Assembly (NCBI RefSeq): GCF_001189245.1
Contig: NZ_LFIQ01000039.1
Span: 99,281 to 163,280, forward strand
Direction of reading: 5' to 3'
Length of the DNA stretch: 64,000 bases
Source of the DNA: Bradyrhizobium pachyrhizi
GTDB lineage: Bacteria; Pseudomonadota; Alphaproteobacteria; Rhizobiales; Xanthobacteraceae
A program made the position numbers and the translations under genes. The notes below the pieces were generated by a model that searched no databases, was not told where the DNA came from, and saw nothing but the letters and a program-made list of their open reading frames with translations. Positions 57,040-64,000 of this stretch are shown here, piece after piece. Position 1 is the first letter of the stretch; each line of letters begins with the position of its first letter.

Positions 57040-58437
57040 ATGACCTGCATCGACAAGATCGACCCGGCCGCGCCGAACGCGGCCGTCGGTGTCCCTCGCA
57101 ACCTGCTCACGGCCGAGCTCGCGGAAACGCTGAAGCTCGCGGTGCCGCTCGCGCTGACGCAGCTCGGGCAGATCGCGATGATGACGACCGATCTCGCCTT
57201 CATCGGCCGGCTCGGCAGCGAAAACGTCGCCGCAGCGGCGCTGGCGCACACCGTCTATTTCGTCAGCTTCACCATCGGCATGGGCATGATGTCGGCGGTC
57301 TCGCCGCTGGCCGCGCAGGCGTTCGGCGCGCGCAACCCGCGCGTGATGCGGCGCGCGCTCCGCGTCGGCCTGTGGGCCGGCTTCTTCATGGTGCTGCCGC
57401 TGATGGCGCTGCCGTTCCAGGGCGAGCGCATCCTCATCGCGCTCGGCCAGACCCAGGCCACCGCGCATCTGGCGCAGCAATATCTGTTCGGGCTCGCTTG
57501 GGGCATCCTGCCGGCGCTGTGGTTCATCGCACTCCGCGGCTTCATGAGCGCGGTGAACCGGCCGGAGGCGGTGCTGTGGATCACGCTCGCGGCGATCCCG
57601 GCCAATGCGCTGATGGTCTACCTGTTGCTCTACGGCAAATGGGGCATGCCCGAACTCGGCATGTTCGGCGCCGGACTTGCGACCACGATCGTCAATCTCG
57701 GCACCTTCCTTGCCGGCGTGTGGTTCGCGGTGCGCCGCCGTCCGTTCCGCAAGTACCATGTCTTCAGCCGGCTCTGGCGCATCGACTGGCCGCTGATGGG
57801 CAAGCTGGTCGCCGTCGGCGCGCCGATCTCGATCGCCTTCCTACTGGAGTACGGCCTGTTCGGTGCGGCCGGTCTGCTGATGGGGCTGATCAGCACCACG
57901 GCGCTGGCCGCGCACCAGATCGCGCTGCAGATCGCGGCGATCCTGTTCATGGTGCCGTTCGGCGTCAGCATGGCCGCTACCGTGCGGGTCGGTCAGGCCG
58001 TCGGCCGCCGCGATACCGACGCGGTGCAGCGCGCCGGCTTTGTCGCGATCGCGCTTAGCGGGATCTTCATGAGCATCATGACGCTCGCGGTGATCCTGGC
58101 CCGCTTCGAGATCGCGGCGCTGTTCCTCGGCGAGGCCTCCGACACCACCGCGCAGCTCACCGCGGCGCTGCTGTTGATTGGCGCGACCTTCTTCATCGCC
58201 GACGGCATCCAGACCACGACCGCGGGCGCGCTGCGCGGCATGAACGACACCCAGGTGCCGCTGCTGTTCGCCATCATCAGCTATTGGCTGATCGGCTTCG
58301 CGTCGGCCTCAGCGCTCGCCTTCTGGGCCAAGCTCGACGCCGCCGGTGTCTGGATCGGGCTATCGCTCGGGACGGCGGTCTATGCGACCCTCCTTGTCTT
58401 GCGTTTCCGCCTGCTGGCACGCAGACTGGGCAAATGA
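57040..58437 (+). CDS. MATE family multidrug efflux transporter
   Basis: 465 residues with twelve predicted helices: ELAETLKLAVPLALTQLGQIAMMTTDLAFIGRLG opens the first half and MGKLVAVGAPISIAFLLEYGLFGAAGLLMG the second. Further markers are LALTQLGQIAMMTTD and PFGVSMAATVRVGQAVG. NorM-type MATE pumps export drugs or other cations by Na+ or H+ antiport. A DUF2867 gene overlaps its stop in an ATGA, so they form an operon. Confidence 0.93.
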   Translation: MTCIDKIDPAAPNAAVGVPRNLLTAELAETLKLAVPLALTQLGQIAMMTTDLAFIGRLGSENVAAAALAHTVYFVSFTIGMGMMSAVSPLAAQAFGARNPRVMRRALRVGLWAGFFMVLPLMALPFQGERILIALGQTQATAHLAQQYLFGLAWGILPALWFIALRGFMSAVNRPEAVLWITLAAIPANALMVYLLLYGKWGMPELGMFGAGLATTIVNLGTFLAGVWFAVRRRPFRKYHVFSRLWRIDWPLMGKLVAVGAPISIAFLLEYGLFGAAGLLMGLISTTALAAHQIALQIAAILFMVPFGVSMAATVRVGQAVGRRDTDAVQRAGFVAIALSGIFMSIMTLAVILARFEIAALFLGEASDTTAQLTAALLLIGATFFIADGIQTTTAGALRGMNDTQVPLLFAIISYWLIGFASASALAFWAKLDAAGVWIGLSLGTAVYATLLVLRFRLLARRLGK

Positions 58438-58907
58438 AGGTCGACGAGGTCACGCCGAACGTGGATTCCGCCGCGCTGCTCGCCGGCGCGCAGTTCATCG
58501 ACGCGTTCCGCGTCGCGACTGCGCGCCCCGACATCGATGCGCGGCACGCCGCCGAGGCGATGGTGGCGCGGCAGCCGCGCTGGATCGAATGGCTGCTTGC
58601 CCTGCGTAATTTCATCGTCGCGCCGCTTGGCCTGAAAACCTCGGGCGCAGCCGACGGCGCGGCGCGCGACATGATCGGGATCTTTCCGGTGGTCAGCGAG
58701 ACGCCGGAGCGACTGGTCGCGGGGTTCAACGACAAGCATCTCGACTTCCGGCTCGTCGTCGACGTCGCCTCCGCGGGAGCTGTGCGCAGCATCACCGCGA
58801 CCACGCTGGTGCTCACCCACAACTGGTTCGGGCGCGCCTATCTCGCGGTGATCATGCCGTTCCACCGCCTGATCGTACCCGCGATGCTGCGCAAGGCCGG
58901 AGGCTGA
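58434..58907 (+). CDS. DUF2867 family protein
   Basis: 157 residues: MKVDEVTPNVDSAALLAGAQFIDAFRVA, RNFIVAPLGLKTS, the strand-rich middle MIGIFPVVSETPERLVAGFNDKHLDFRLVVDV, and the C-terminal NWFGRAYLAVIMPFHRLIVPAMLRKAG. This fits the DUF2867 SRPBCC-like fold. Role unknown. Translation is coupled to the MATE transporter by a 4-base overlap, suggesting a linked function or only shared regulation. Confidence 0.85.
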   Translation: MKVDEVTPNVDSAALLAGAQFIDAFRVATARPDIDARHAAEAMVARQPRWIEWLLALRNFIVAPLGLKTSGAADGAARDMIGIFPVVSETPERLVAGFNDKHLDFRLVVDVASAGAVRSITATTLVLTHNWFGRAYLAVIMPFHRLIVPAMLRKAGG

Positions 58908-58918
58908 GTTCCGGGTCT

Positions 58919-58972
58919 CCAGACGCGTTTTCTTCGCGCGAACCGGTACCCACTTCGCTCGAAAACGCTCTC
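58919..58972. repeat. Short intergenic repeat
   Basis: CCAGACGCGTTTTCTTCGCGCG followed by AACCGGTACCCACTTCGCTCGAAAACGCTC. CGTTTTC and GAAAACG form inverted arms. It lies between the convergent DUF2867 and FUSC genes. Confidence 0.5.
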
Positions 58973-58975
58973 GTC

Positions 58976-60115
58976 TCAAGCCGCGCTCTTCTCCGGCGTG
59001 TCGGCGACGATCTTCTCGGAGGCGTCGGCGTTGGTGCACCAATTGCCGTGGCAGCGCTTGAGGTCGTTGAGATTCTGCCGCATCTGGTCGAGCGAGAAGC
59101 CGAGCGCGTAGAAGCGCTCGGCGGCATCGACCGGCAGGCCGCGGATCAGGCCATCCCTGCGGACCGCGGCGACCTCCTCGCCATAGGCGTGCAGCGCCGC
59201 ATCGACCGGCGCCATGTCGGCCGGGCCGCTACCGGCGCGCAACGCGGTCGCGACCGCCACCATGTAAGTCACGATCGCCTTGCTGACGTCGGCCAATGGC
59301 CGCGCCAGCCTCGCCTGGATATCGGCCGGTAGCGGCACCACGCAGGCCCGCCCGATCATCACGACGTCGTGCCGCAGCCGCTGGATTGTCCGCAGCAACG
59401 GGCCGGTGTCCGGCCCCGATGACAGATGCATCGAGCGCTCGCGCTCGGCCTCGAGACCGGTCGCGTGCAGATTGGTCACCGCGGTGCCGATGCCGTCCTG
59501 GATCCGGTGCAGCGCGTCGTTGTCGAGGCCGCGGGTCAGGCCGGCGAGCAATTCGGCGAACGCCGCTGACAGCAGTTCCAGCAGCTTCGATCCATTGACC
59601 CTGATCTGGCTGACCGCGCGCGACGGCAGCACCAGGAACGAAATCAGAAGCCCCGTGAGCGCGCCGACCGTCACCTCGAGGACGCGGTCGATCGCGGAGT
59701 CCAGCGGGTTGGAGTGATGCATCGTCGGCAGCAGCAGCACGATCACCGCCGTCACCGTCGCAGAGTTCAGGCTCGGATTGAGCGCGGCGATGAAGGCCAG
59801 CGGCACAATCGCCAGCACCAGCAGCGCCAGCAGGCTGCCCTCGCCGGAATGCGGGATCAGAACCGCGATCGCGCCGCCATAGACGGCGCCGCCGATGGTG
59901 CCGAGCATGTAATCGCGGCTGGCCTTCAGCGAGCGGCCGACGCTCATCTGGGTCACGATCAGCGAGGTCAGCACCGCCCAGAGCGGCAGCATCAGGTTGA
60001 GCGCCAGCGCGATGGTATAGGCCGCCACGCCGGCGGACGCGATCCGGACCGCCAGCGCCAGCTGCGTCTTGCGGGTCCAGAGCTGGTCGAACATGCGTTT
60101 TGCGAAGGTCCTCAT
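58976..60115 (-). CDS. FUSC family membrane transporter
   Basis: 379 residues. Six hydrophobic segments fill residues 20-165 (LAVRIASAGVAAYTIALALNL, WAVLTSLIVTQMSVG, MLGTIGGAVYGGAIAVLI, LLALLVLAIVPLAFIAALN, TVTAVIVLLLPTM, VLEVTVGALTGLLISFLVLPS); the rest is a helical cytoplasmic part. The fusaric acid/AaeB-like family exports aromatic acids. No adaptor subunit gene is adjacent. The ATG at 60115 has a weak site and a second ATG 8 codons later is possible. Confidence 0.88.
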   Translation of the reverse strand: MRTFAKRMFDQLWTRKTQLALAVRIASAGVAAYTIALALNLMLPLWAVLTSLIVTQMSVGRSLKASRDYMLGTIGGAVYGGAIAVLIPHSGEGSLLALLVLAIVPLAFIAALNPSLNSATVTAVIVLLLPTMHHSNPLDSAIDRVLEVTVGALTGLLISFLVLPSRAVSQIRVNGSKLLELLSAAFAELLAGLTRGLDNDALHRIQDGIGTAVTNLHATGLEAERERSMHLSSGPDTGPLLRTIQRLRHDVVMIGRACVVPLPADIQARLARPLADVSKAIVTYMVAVATALRAGSGPADMAPVDAALHAYGEEVAAVRRDGLIRGLPVDAAERFYALGFSLDQMRQNLNDLKRCHGNWCTNADASEKIVADTPEKSAA

Positions 60116-60275
60116 GCACCGTGATCCGCAATCAAAGGAAAGGCCCGTGTTACATGACTTGAAGCTAACCGACTGACCGTCAGGACTTGGAGCATGGCAG
60201 CTGCCCGCGGCGGCAGGGTGGCTTGAAAGGCCTGTCCTGCCCGCCTACCCTGCGCCGCAAAATTGAGGAAACACG

Positions 60276-61646
60276 ATGGCCCACGAAACCGCAACGCTCG
60301 CCGCCTATGTCGCCGACCTGAAATATTCCGACATTCCGCCGGAGGTGCTGGAGCGCGCCAAGGTTTTGACGCTGGATTTCCTCGGCAGCACCATCCGCGC
60401 CCGGCGCGACGCGGAATCGACGCCGTCGCTGATGAAGATGCTGGAGGCGCTGGCGCTCGACGGCAAGGGCGAGGCCACCGTGTTCGGCGATACCAAGACC
60501 TGGACCCCGGCAGTCGCCGCGCTGCTCAACGGCGCGCTCGGCCATTCGCTCGATTTCGACGACACCCACGCCGATTCATCGCTGCATCCGAGCGCACCCG
60601 TGGTGCCCGCCGCGTTCGCGGTCGGCGAGATGGTCGGCGCATCCGGCCGCGACGTGCTGACCGCGATCGTCGCCGGCTATGAGGTGTGCTGCCGGCTCGG
60701 CAACGCGCTCGACCCGACCTCGCATTACGCCCGCGGCTTCCACCCGACCGCGACCGCCGGCACCTATGGCGCGGCCGCGGCGGCAGCCAAGCTGTTCGGC
60801 TTGTCGAAGGAGCAGATCGTCTCCGCTTTCGGCGTCTCCGGCAGCCAGGCCGCGGGCTCGCTGCAATTCCTGGTCAACGGCGCCTGGAACAAGCGCTACC
60901 AGGTCGGCGCCGCCGCGATGAACGGCGTGATCGCCGCGACGCTCGCGCGCAACGACTTCATCGGCTCGAGCGAGGCGGTCGAGGGCAAGCACGGCCTTTT
61001 GGTCGGCTACAGCGACAATGCGCATCCGGACAAGGCGGTGGCCGGGCTCGGCAGCACCTATGAGACGCTGAAGATCGGCGTGAAGCCGTATCCGAGCTGC
61101 CGCTACACCCACGCCGCGATCGACGCGCTGATCGCGATGCGGCGCGAGCACAATCTGACGCCGGACCAGATCAGGAAGGTCGAGATCGGCCTGCACCGCA
61201 ACGGCATCACGCTGACCGGCGACGCCGCCACCAAGCGCCACCCGACCTCGGTGGTCGGCGGCCAGTTCTCGATGTTCTTCACCGGCGCGATCGCGCTCGA
61301 CCAGGGCCATTTCGGCTGGGACGATTACGACCGGCTGGGCGATGCGGCCATCGACGCGCTCGCCGACAAGTTCGACGTGGTGCAGGACGACCGCCTCGAG
61401 GTCGGCCGCACCCACCCGTTCGGCGCCCGCGTCTCGATCACCACAGATGACGGCACCCATGAGCGCCTCTATGCCGATCCCTCCGGCGAGCCGACCTCGT
61501 TCCCCGACGCAAAGGCGATGCAGCAGAAGTTCCTGACGCTGGCCCGCCCGGTGCTCGACAAGCGCGCCGACCAACTCGCCGACGCCATCCTGACGCTGGA
61601 GCGCTTCGATCGCGTGGAGAAGGCGACGCAGCTGGGGCGGCAGTAA
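60276..61646 (+). CDS. MmgE/PrpD family protein
   Basis: 456 residues. It has the N-terminal ETATLAAYVADLKYSDIPPEVLERAKVLTLDFLGSTIRARRD, the active region LNGALGHSLDFDDTHADSSLHPSAPVVPAAFAVGE with the His-Asp pairs, and VKPYPSCRYTHAAIDALIAM further on, where a conserved Cys/His pair lies. The family includes 2-methylcitrate dehydratase and aconitate decarboxylase; no methylcitrate genes are nearby, so the substrate is open. GAGGAAACACG precedes the ATG. Confidence 0.92.
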   Translation: MAHETATLAAYVADLKYSDIPPEVLERAKVLTLDFLGSTIRARRDAESTPSLMKMLEALALDGKGEATVFGDTKTWTPAVAALLNGALGHSLDFDDTHADSSLHPSAPVVPAAFAVGEMVGASGRDVLTAIVAGYEVCCRLGNALDPTSHYARGFHPTATAGTYGAAAAAAKLFGLSKEQIVSAFGVSGSQAAGSLQFLVNGAWNKRYQVGAAAMNGVIAATLARNDFIGSSEAVEGKHGLLVGYSDNAHPDKAVAGLGSTYETLKIGVKPYPSCRYTHAAIDALIAMRREHNLTPDQIRKVEIGLHRNGITLTGDAATKRHPTSVVGGQFSMFFTGAIALDQGHFGWDDYDRLGDAAIDALADKFDVVQDDRLEVGRTHPFGARVSITTDDGTHERLYADPSGEPTSFPDAKAMQQKFLTLARPVLDKRADQLADAILTLERFDRVEKATQLGRQ

Positions 61647-61690
61647 GCAGGCGGTCGAGGCGGCTCACGTCGCGAGCTGCAACTACTGCT

Positions 61691-61812
61691 GTCGTCCCGG
61701 CGAAGGCCGGGACCCATACTCCGCGGCTTCTGTTGTGAACGGGACTCGTCGTTCCACCATCGCGCAACCAGCAGCAATGGTGGTTATGGGTCCCGGCCTG
61801 CGCCGGGACGAC
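61691..61812. repeat. Inverted-repeat element, family D
   Basis: GTCGTCCCGGCGAAGGCCGGGACCCATA in pieces at the left (61691-61718) and its near-perfect inverse TATGGGTCCCGGCCTGCGCCGGGACGAC at the right (61785-61812), with about 66 bases between. Each end is also a hairpin. It lies between the convergent MmgE/PrpD and DUF1330 genes. Confidence 0.7.
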
Positions 61813-61852
61813 GATGAGGATGCGGTGTCGCGCCCTGGAATGACGGCGCGTC

Positions 61853-62143
61853 CTACTCCGCTCCGTCGATGATCACGAAATCCCCGTCCGAATATTTCTG
61901 TCGGATCGCCTTCGCGGCCTGATATTCCGGGCAGGTGTAGCATTCCATCGCGGTGGCGCGGTCCCTGAATTCGATGACAAAGTTGCGCTGGCGCGTTGCG
62001 CCTTCCATCACGTCATAGGGGCCATTGCGCACGATGAAGTTGGCACCGTACTTCTCGAACACCGGCATCGCGGCGGCGAGATATTCGGGATAGCGGGCTT
62101 CATCGTGAACCGTGACGTGGACGATCCAGTAGGCCTTCGGCAT
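61853..62143 (-). CDS. DUF1330 family protein
   Basis: 96 residues, ferredoxin-like dimeric barrel: MPKAYWIVHVTVHDEARYPEYLAAAMPVFEKYGANFIVRNGPYDVMEGATRQRNFVIEFRDRATAMECYTCPEYQAAKAIRQKYSDGDFVIIDG. The family has no firmly known function. GGAGACCATC precedes the ATG. Single gene. Confidence 0.92.
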   Translation of the reverse strand: MPKAYWIVHVTVHDEARYPEYLAAAMPVFEKYGANFIVRNGPYDVMEGATRQRNFVIEFRDRATAMECYTCPEYQAAKAIRQKYSDGDFVIIDGAE

Positions 62144-62283
62144 GATGGTCTCCGGCTGACGCGTGCTTCAAGAAACTGTGACGCACCTCCTCACGAGATG
62201 CGCCACAGCATCAGAAAATTCCGGAGGCCGAGATTCAATTCACGATCGCGCGGGTGTTGCGCGGGTGTTGTGTGACGTGCCGG

Positions 62284-63711
62284 TCAATTGCCGCCCGCGA
62301 GCCGCGGGCTTGCGGACGTCACGGTGACGACGTCACGGACCAGATCGAACACGCCGTCGGCCTCGGGCGGCATGTTCGGCGAGCGGCCGAGGCGCACAAT
62401 GACGAGCCGCTGCGACGGCACGATGATCACGTATTGCCCGATCGTACCCTTGGCGAAGAAGGCGTCGCGCGGCCAGCCGTGCTCGACACGGAAGTGGGCG
62501 CCAAAGCTGTCGCCGAGATTGGTCCAGAAGCCGGCGCCATAGCCAACCCAAGCATTCGGCGTCGGCGATACCGAGTACTTCACCCAGCCCTCGGGCAGGA
62601 TGCGCTTGCCGCCGGCCACGCCGTCATTGAGATAGAGCTGACCCAAGCGCGCCCAGTCGCGCGCGCTCGCCATCATCGCGCCCGATCCTTCCGGCGTACC
62701 CGCAGCGTCGAACTGCATCACGACATTGCGCATGCCGAGCGGTCCGAACAGCTCCTCACGCGCGAAGCGCATCACATCAGCCGCATGCCCGCCGGCGGCG
62801 TTGCGGACCAGGTGCGAGAGGATCAGGTAGTTGCCGTCGTGATAGTTCCAGACCCGGCCGGGCGCGCTCTCCAGCGGAGCGCTCTCGGCGAAGGCGGCCA
62901 TATCCGATTCCATGTACTTCATGCGGTTGACCGGCTCGAGCACGGATGCCAGCGACGCCTGCAGCGAGCTGCCGAGCGCGAGGCCCGCGGTGTGGCGCAG
63001 GAGTTGATCGACCGTGATCGCGTGCCGCGGATCGTTCGGATCCTGCCAGGCCGCGATCGGGACCGGCCGGTCGCGCGTCAGCCTGCCCTGGCGGACCAGG
63101 ATTCCAATCAGGGCCGAAATCGCCGACTTGCTCATGGAGAAGCCGAGCAGCGGCGTGTCGATGCCGATGCCGCCGGCATAACGCTCGGCGACGATGCGAC
63201 TGTCCTTCATCACGACGACAGCGCGGGTGTGGCGGAATGGCGCCTGCCCGGGCTCGGCAAAGGCGCGATCGAGCGCAGCCGCAAGCTGCGGGGTCTGCGG
63301 CGGGACGAGTTCCGGACCCGCGATCTCGGGCAGCAGCACGGCCTGCGGCTTCTCCGGCTGAAGCGCGGTATCGCCCAGCGTGTCGCCATGGTCGAGCGTG
63401 CAGCCCATGCCCTCGCGATAGACCGCATGGCTGCGGCCGAGCCCGAACAGCGTCACGGTGACGTCCCTGCGGTCGAGGTCGACCTCGATGTCCATCGCCC
63501 AGGTGATCAGGCCGGCCCCCGGCATCGCATCGGTGGTCTCGGTCAGGTTTTGCCTGGGGTCGAGCCCGCTGACGAAGGTCTCCGAGCAGATCACGTTGGC
63601 CACAAAGCCGGTCGCGACCTCAGGCACATCGCGGGCGCGGGCGGCGGACAGTGCCAGCGCACCGAAGGCGGTGCTGGCGGCGAGAATGAGAAAGAGCTTT
63701 CGACGGGTCAC
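62284..63711 (-). CDS. Class C beta-lactamase-related serine hydrolase
   Basis: About 475 residues with an N-terminal export signal (RRKLFLILAASTAFGALALSAARA). The catalytic SxxK is in LLGFSMSKSAISALIGILV; the second motif region is WNYHDGNYLILSHLV, with Tyr and Asn but in altered spacing. The C-terminal KTG-type triad is not obvious. It probably acts as a periplasmic esterase or peptidase rather than a drug-inactivating beta-lactamase. The GTG at 63711 is chosen because GGAGG lies 5 bases ahead; an ATG five codons earlier lacks such a site. Confidence 0.85.
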   Translation of the reverse strand: MTRRKLFLILAASTAFGALALSAARARDVPEVATGFVANVICSETFVSGLDPRQNLTETTDAMPGAGLITWAMDIEVDLDRRDVTVTLFGLGRSHAVYREGMGCTLDHGDTLGDTALQPEKPQAVLLPEIAGPELVPPQTPQLAAALDRAFAEPGQAPFRHTRAVVVMKDSRIVAERYAGGIGIDTPLLGFSMSKSAISALIGILVRQGRLTRDRPVPIAAWQDPNDPRHAITVDQLLRHTAGLALGSSLQASLASVLEPVNRMKYMESDMAAFAESAPLESAPGRVWNYHDGNYLILSHLVRNAAGGHAADVMRFAREELFGPLGMRNVVMQFDAAGTPEGSGAMMASARDWARLGQLYLNDGVAGGKRILPEGWVKYSVSPTPNAWVGYGAGFWTNLGDSFGAHFRVEHGWPRDAFFAKGTIGQYVIIVPSQRLVIVRLGRSPNMPPEADGVFDLVRDVVTVTSASPRLAGGN

Positions 63712-63873
63712 GGGATCCTCCGGCATGGCGCGATAGGTGCGTGGCCGGATCAGGCCGCGGGGGACGGAAGAACGCTTGCCGGATTTGGAAGTCGGGCTAG
63801 CCGAGGATTGGAGGCGACTGGTCGATTCTGGAATTGTGACGTGATTACAATGACTTTGGCAGCGGGCTCGCTT

Positions 63874-64000
63874 CACCTCTCCCGCTTGCGGGGGAGGTCG
63901 GATCGCATCGAACGATGCGATCCGGGTGGGGGCTCTCCCCCAAAATGAAAGGGCGTACTTTGCGGAAGCACCCCCACCCCGGCCCTCCCCCGCAAGCGGG
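63874..64000. repeat. Palindromic intergenic repeats at the right edge
   Basis: CACCTCTCCCGCTTGCGGGGGAGG, GGATCGCATCGAACGATGCGATCC (an 11-bp palindromic stem) and CACCCCGGCCCTCCCCCGCAAGCGGG face each other in pieces. They resemble the blocks near 15.1 kb. The element is cut by the window end. Confidence 0.55.

Noticed and set aside
62284..63711. Serine hydrolase as an antibiotic-inactivating beta-lactamase
   Set aside because: The SxxK is present but the KTG-type motif is not evident and the second motif has unusual spacing; this branch is mostly esterases and peptidases.

Overview
The window is chromosomal DNA from a GC-rich alphaproteobacterium, most likely Bradyrhizobium or a close relative. 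The evidence is the codon usage, the DUF3551 protein, the BioR-type biotin regulator with its TTATCTATGA sites, and several families of short palindromic intergenic repeats typical of that genus. It is an ordinary chromosomal stretch around the rpsT, dnaA, dnaN, recF, gyrB and murA block. I saw no tRNA, rRNA, CRISPR array, intact insertion sequence or prophage.

Layout. 0.1-10 kb: a flavin monooxygenase with an NTF2-like front domain, a CBS-domain protein, a YbaK-type deacylase, a secreted pentapeptide-repeat protein, a class III CoA-transferase overlapping a type II haloacid dehalogenase, a divergent LysR regulator, an MFS carrier and a secreted WxPGYW protein. 10-15 kb: the biotin operon bioB-bioF-bioD-bioA with a divergent GntR-type BioR regulator and a clear operator. 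15-24.5 kb: a GreA-like factor, an AcrA/AcrB-type efflux pair, a secreted hydrolase, a LuxR regulator and two small genes. 24.6-33 kb: threonine ammonia-lyase, three small or hypothetical genes, then a cluster of membrane protein, winged-helix regulator, prenyl transferase (UppS family) and BchE-family cobalamin radical SAM enzyme sharing a 17-bp operator. After it come the DUF1428, DUF899, SRPBCC and ArsR module and a DUF3551 protein. 33-46.6 kb: a TctC-type binding protein, VOC protein, acyl-CoA ligase, P450, HD-GYP protein, a two-subunit molybdenum hydroxylase, two alpha/beta hydrolases, a polysaccharide export lipoprotein and MsrA. 46.7-58.9 kb: rpsT with promoter and terminator, a 1.1-kb AT-richer region with one perfect DnaA box, dnaA, dnaN, recF, gyrB, murA and a MATE pump. 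The gap between dnaN and recF is filled by a decayed GIY-YIG element bounded by inverted repeats. 59-64 kb: FUSC transporter, MmgE/PrpD protein, DUF1330 protein and a class C beta-lactamase-like hydrolase.

Two pieces of local regulatory wiring stand out. BioR sites sit between bioB and bioR and explain control of the whole biotin operon. A nearly identical palindrome, ACTTTG-N5-CAAAGT, lies in front of the membrane protein/winged-helix pair and again over the uppS start codon. This ties a non-canonical cis-prenyltransferase and a BchE-family radical SAM enzyme to one regulator, and it is the best candidate here for an undescribed system.
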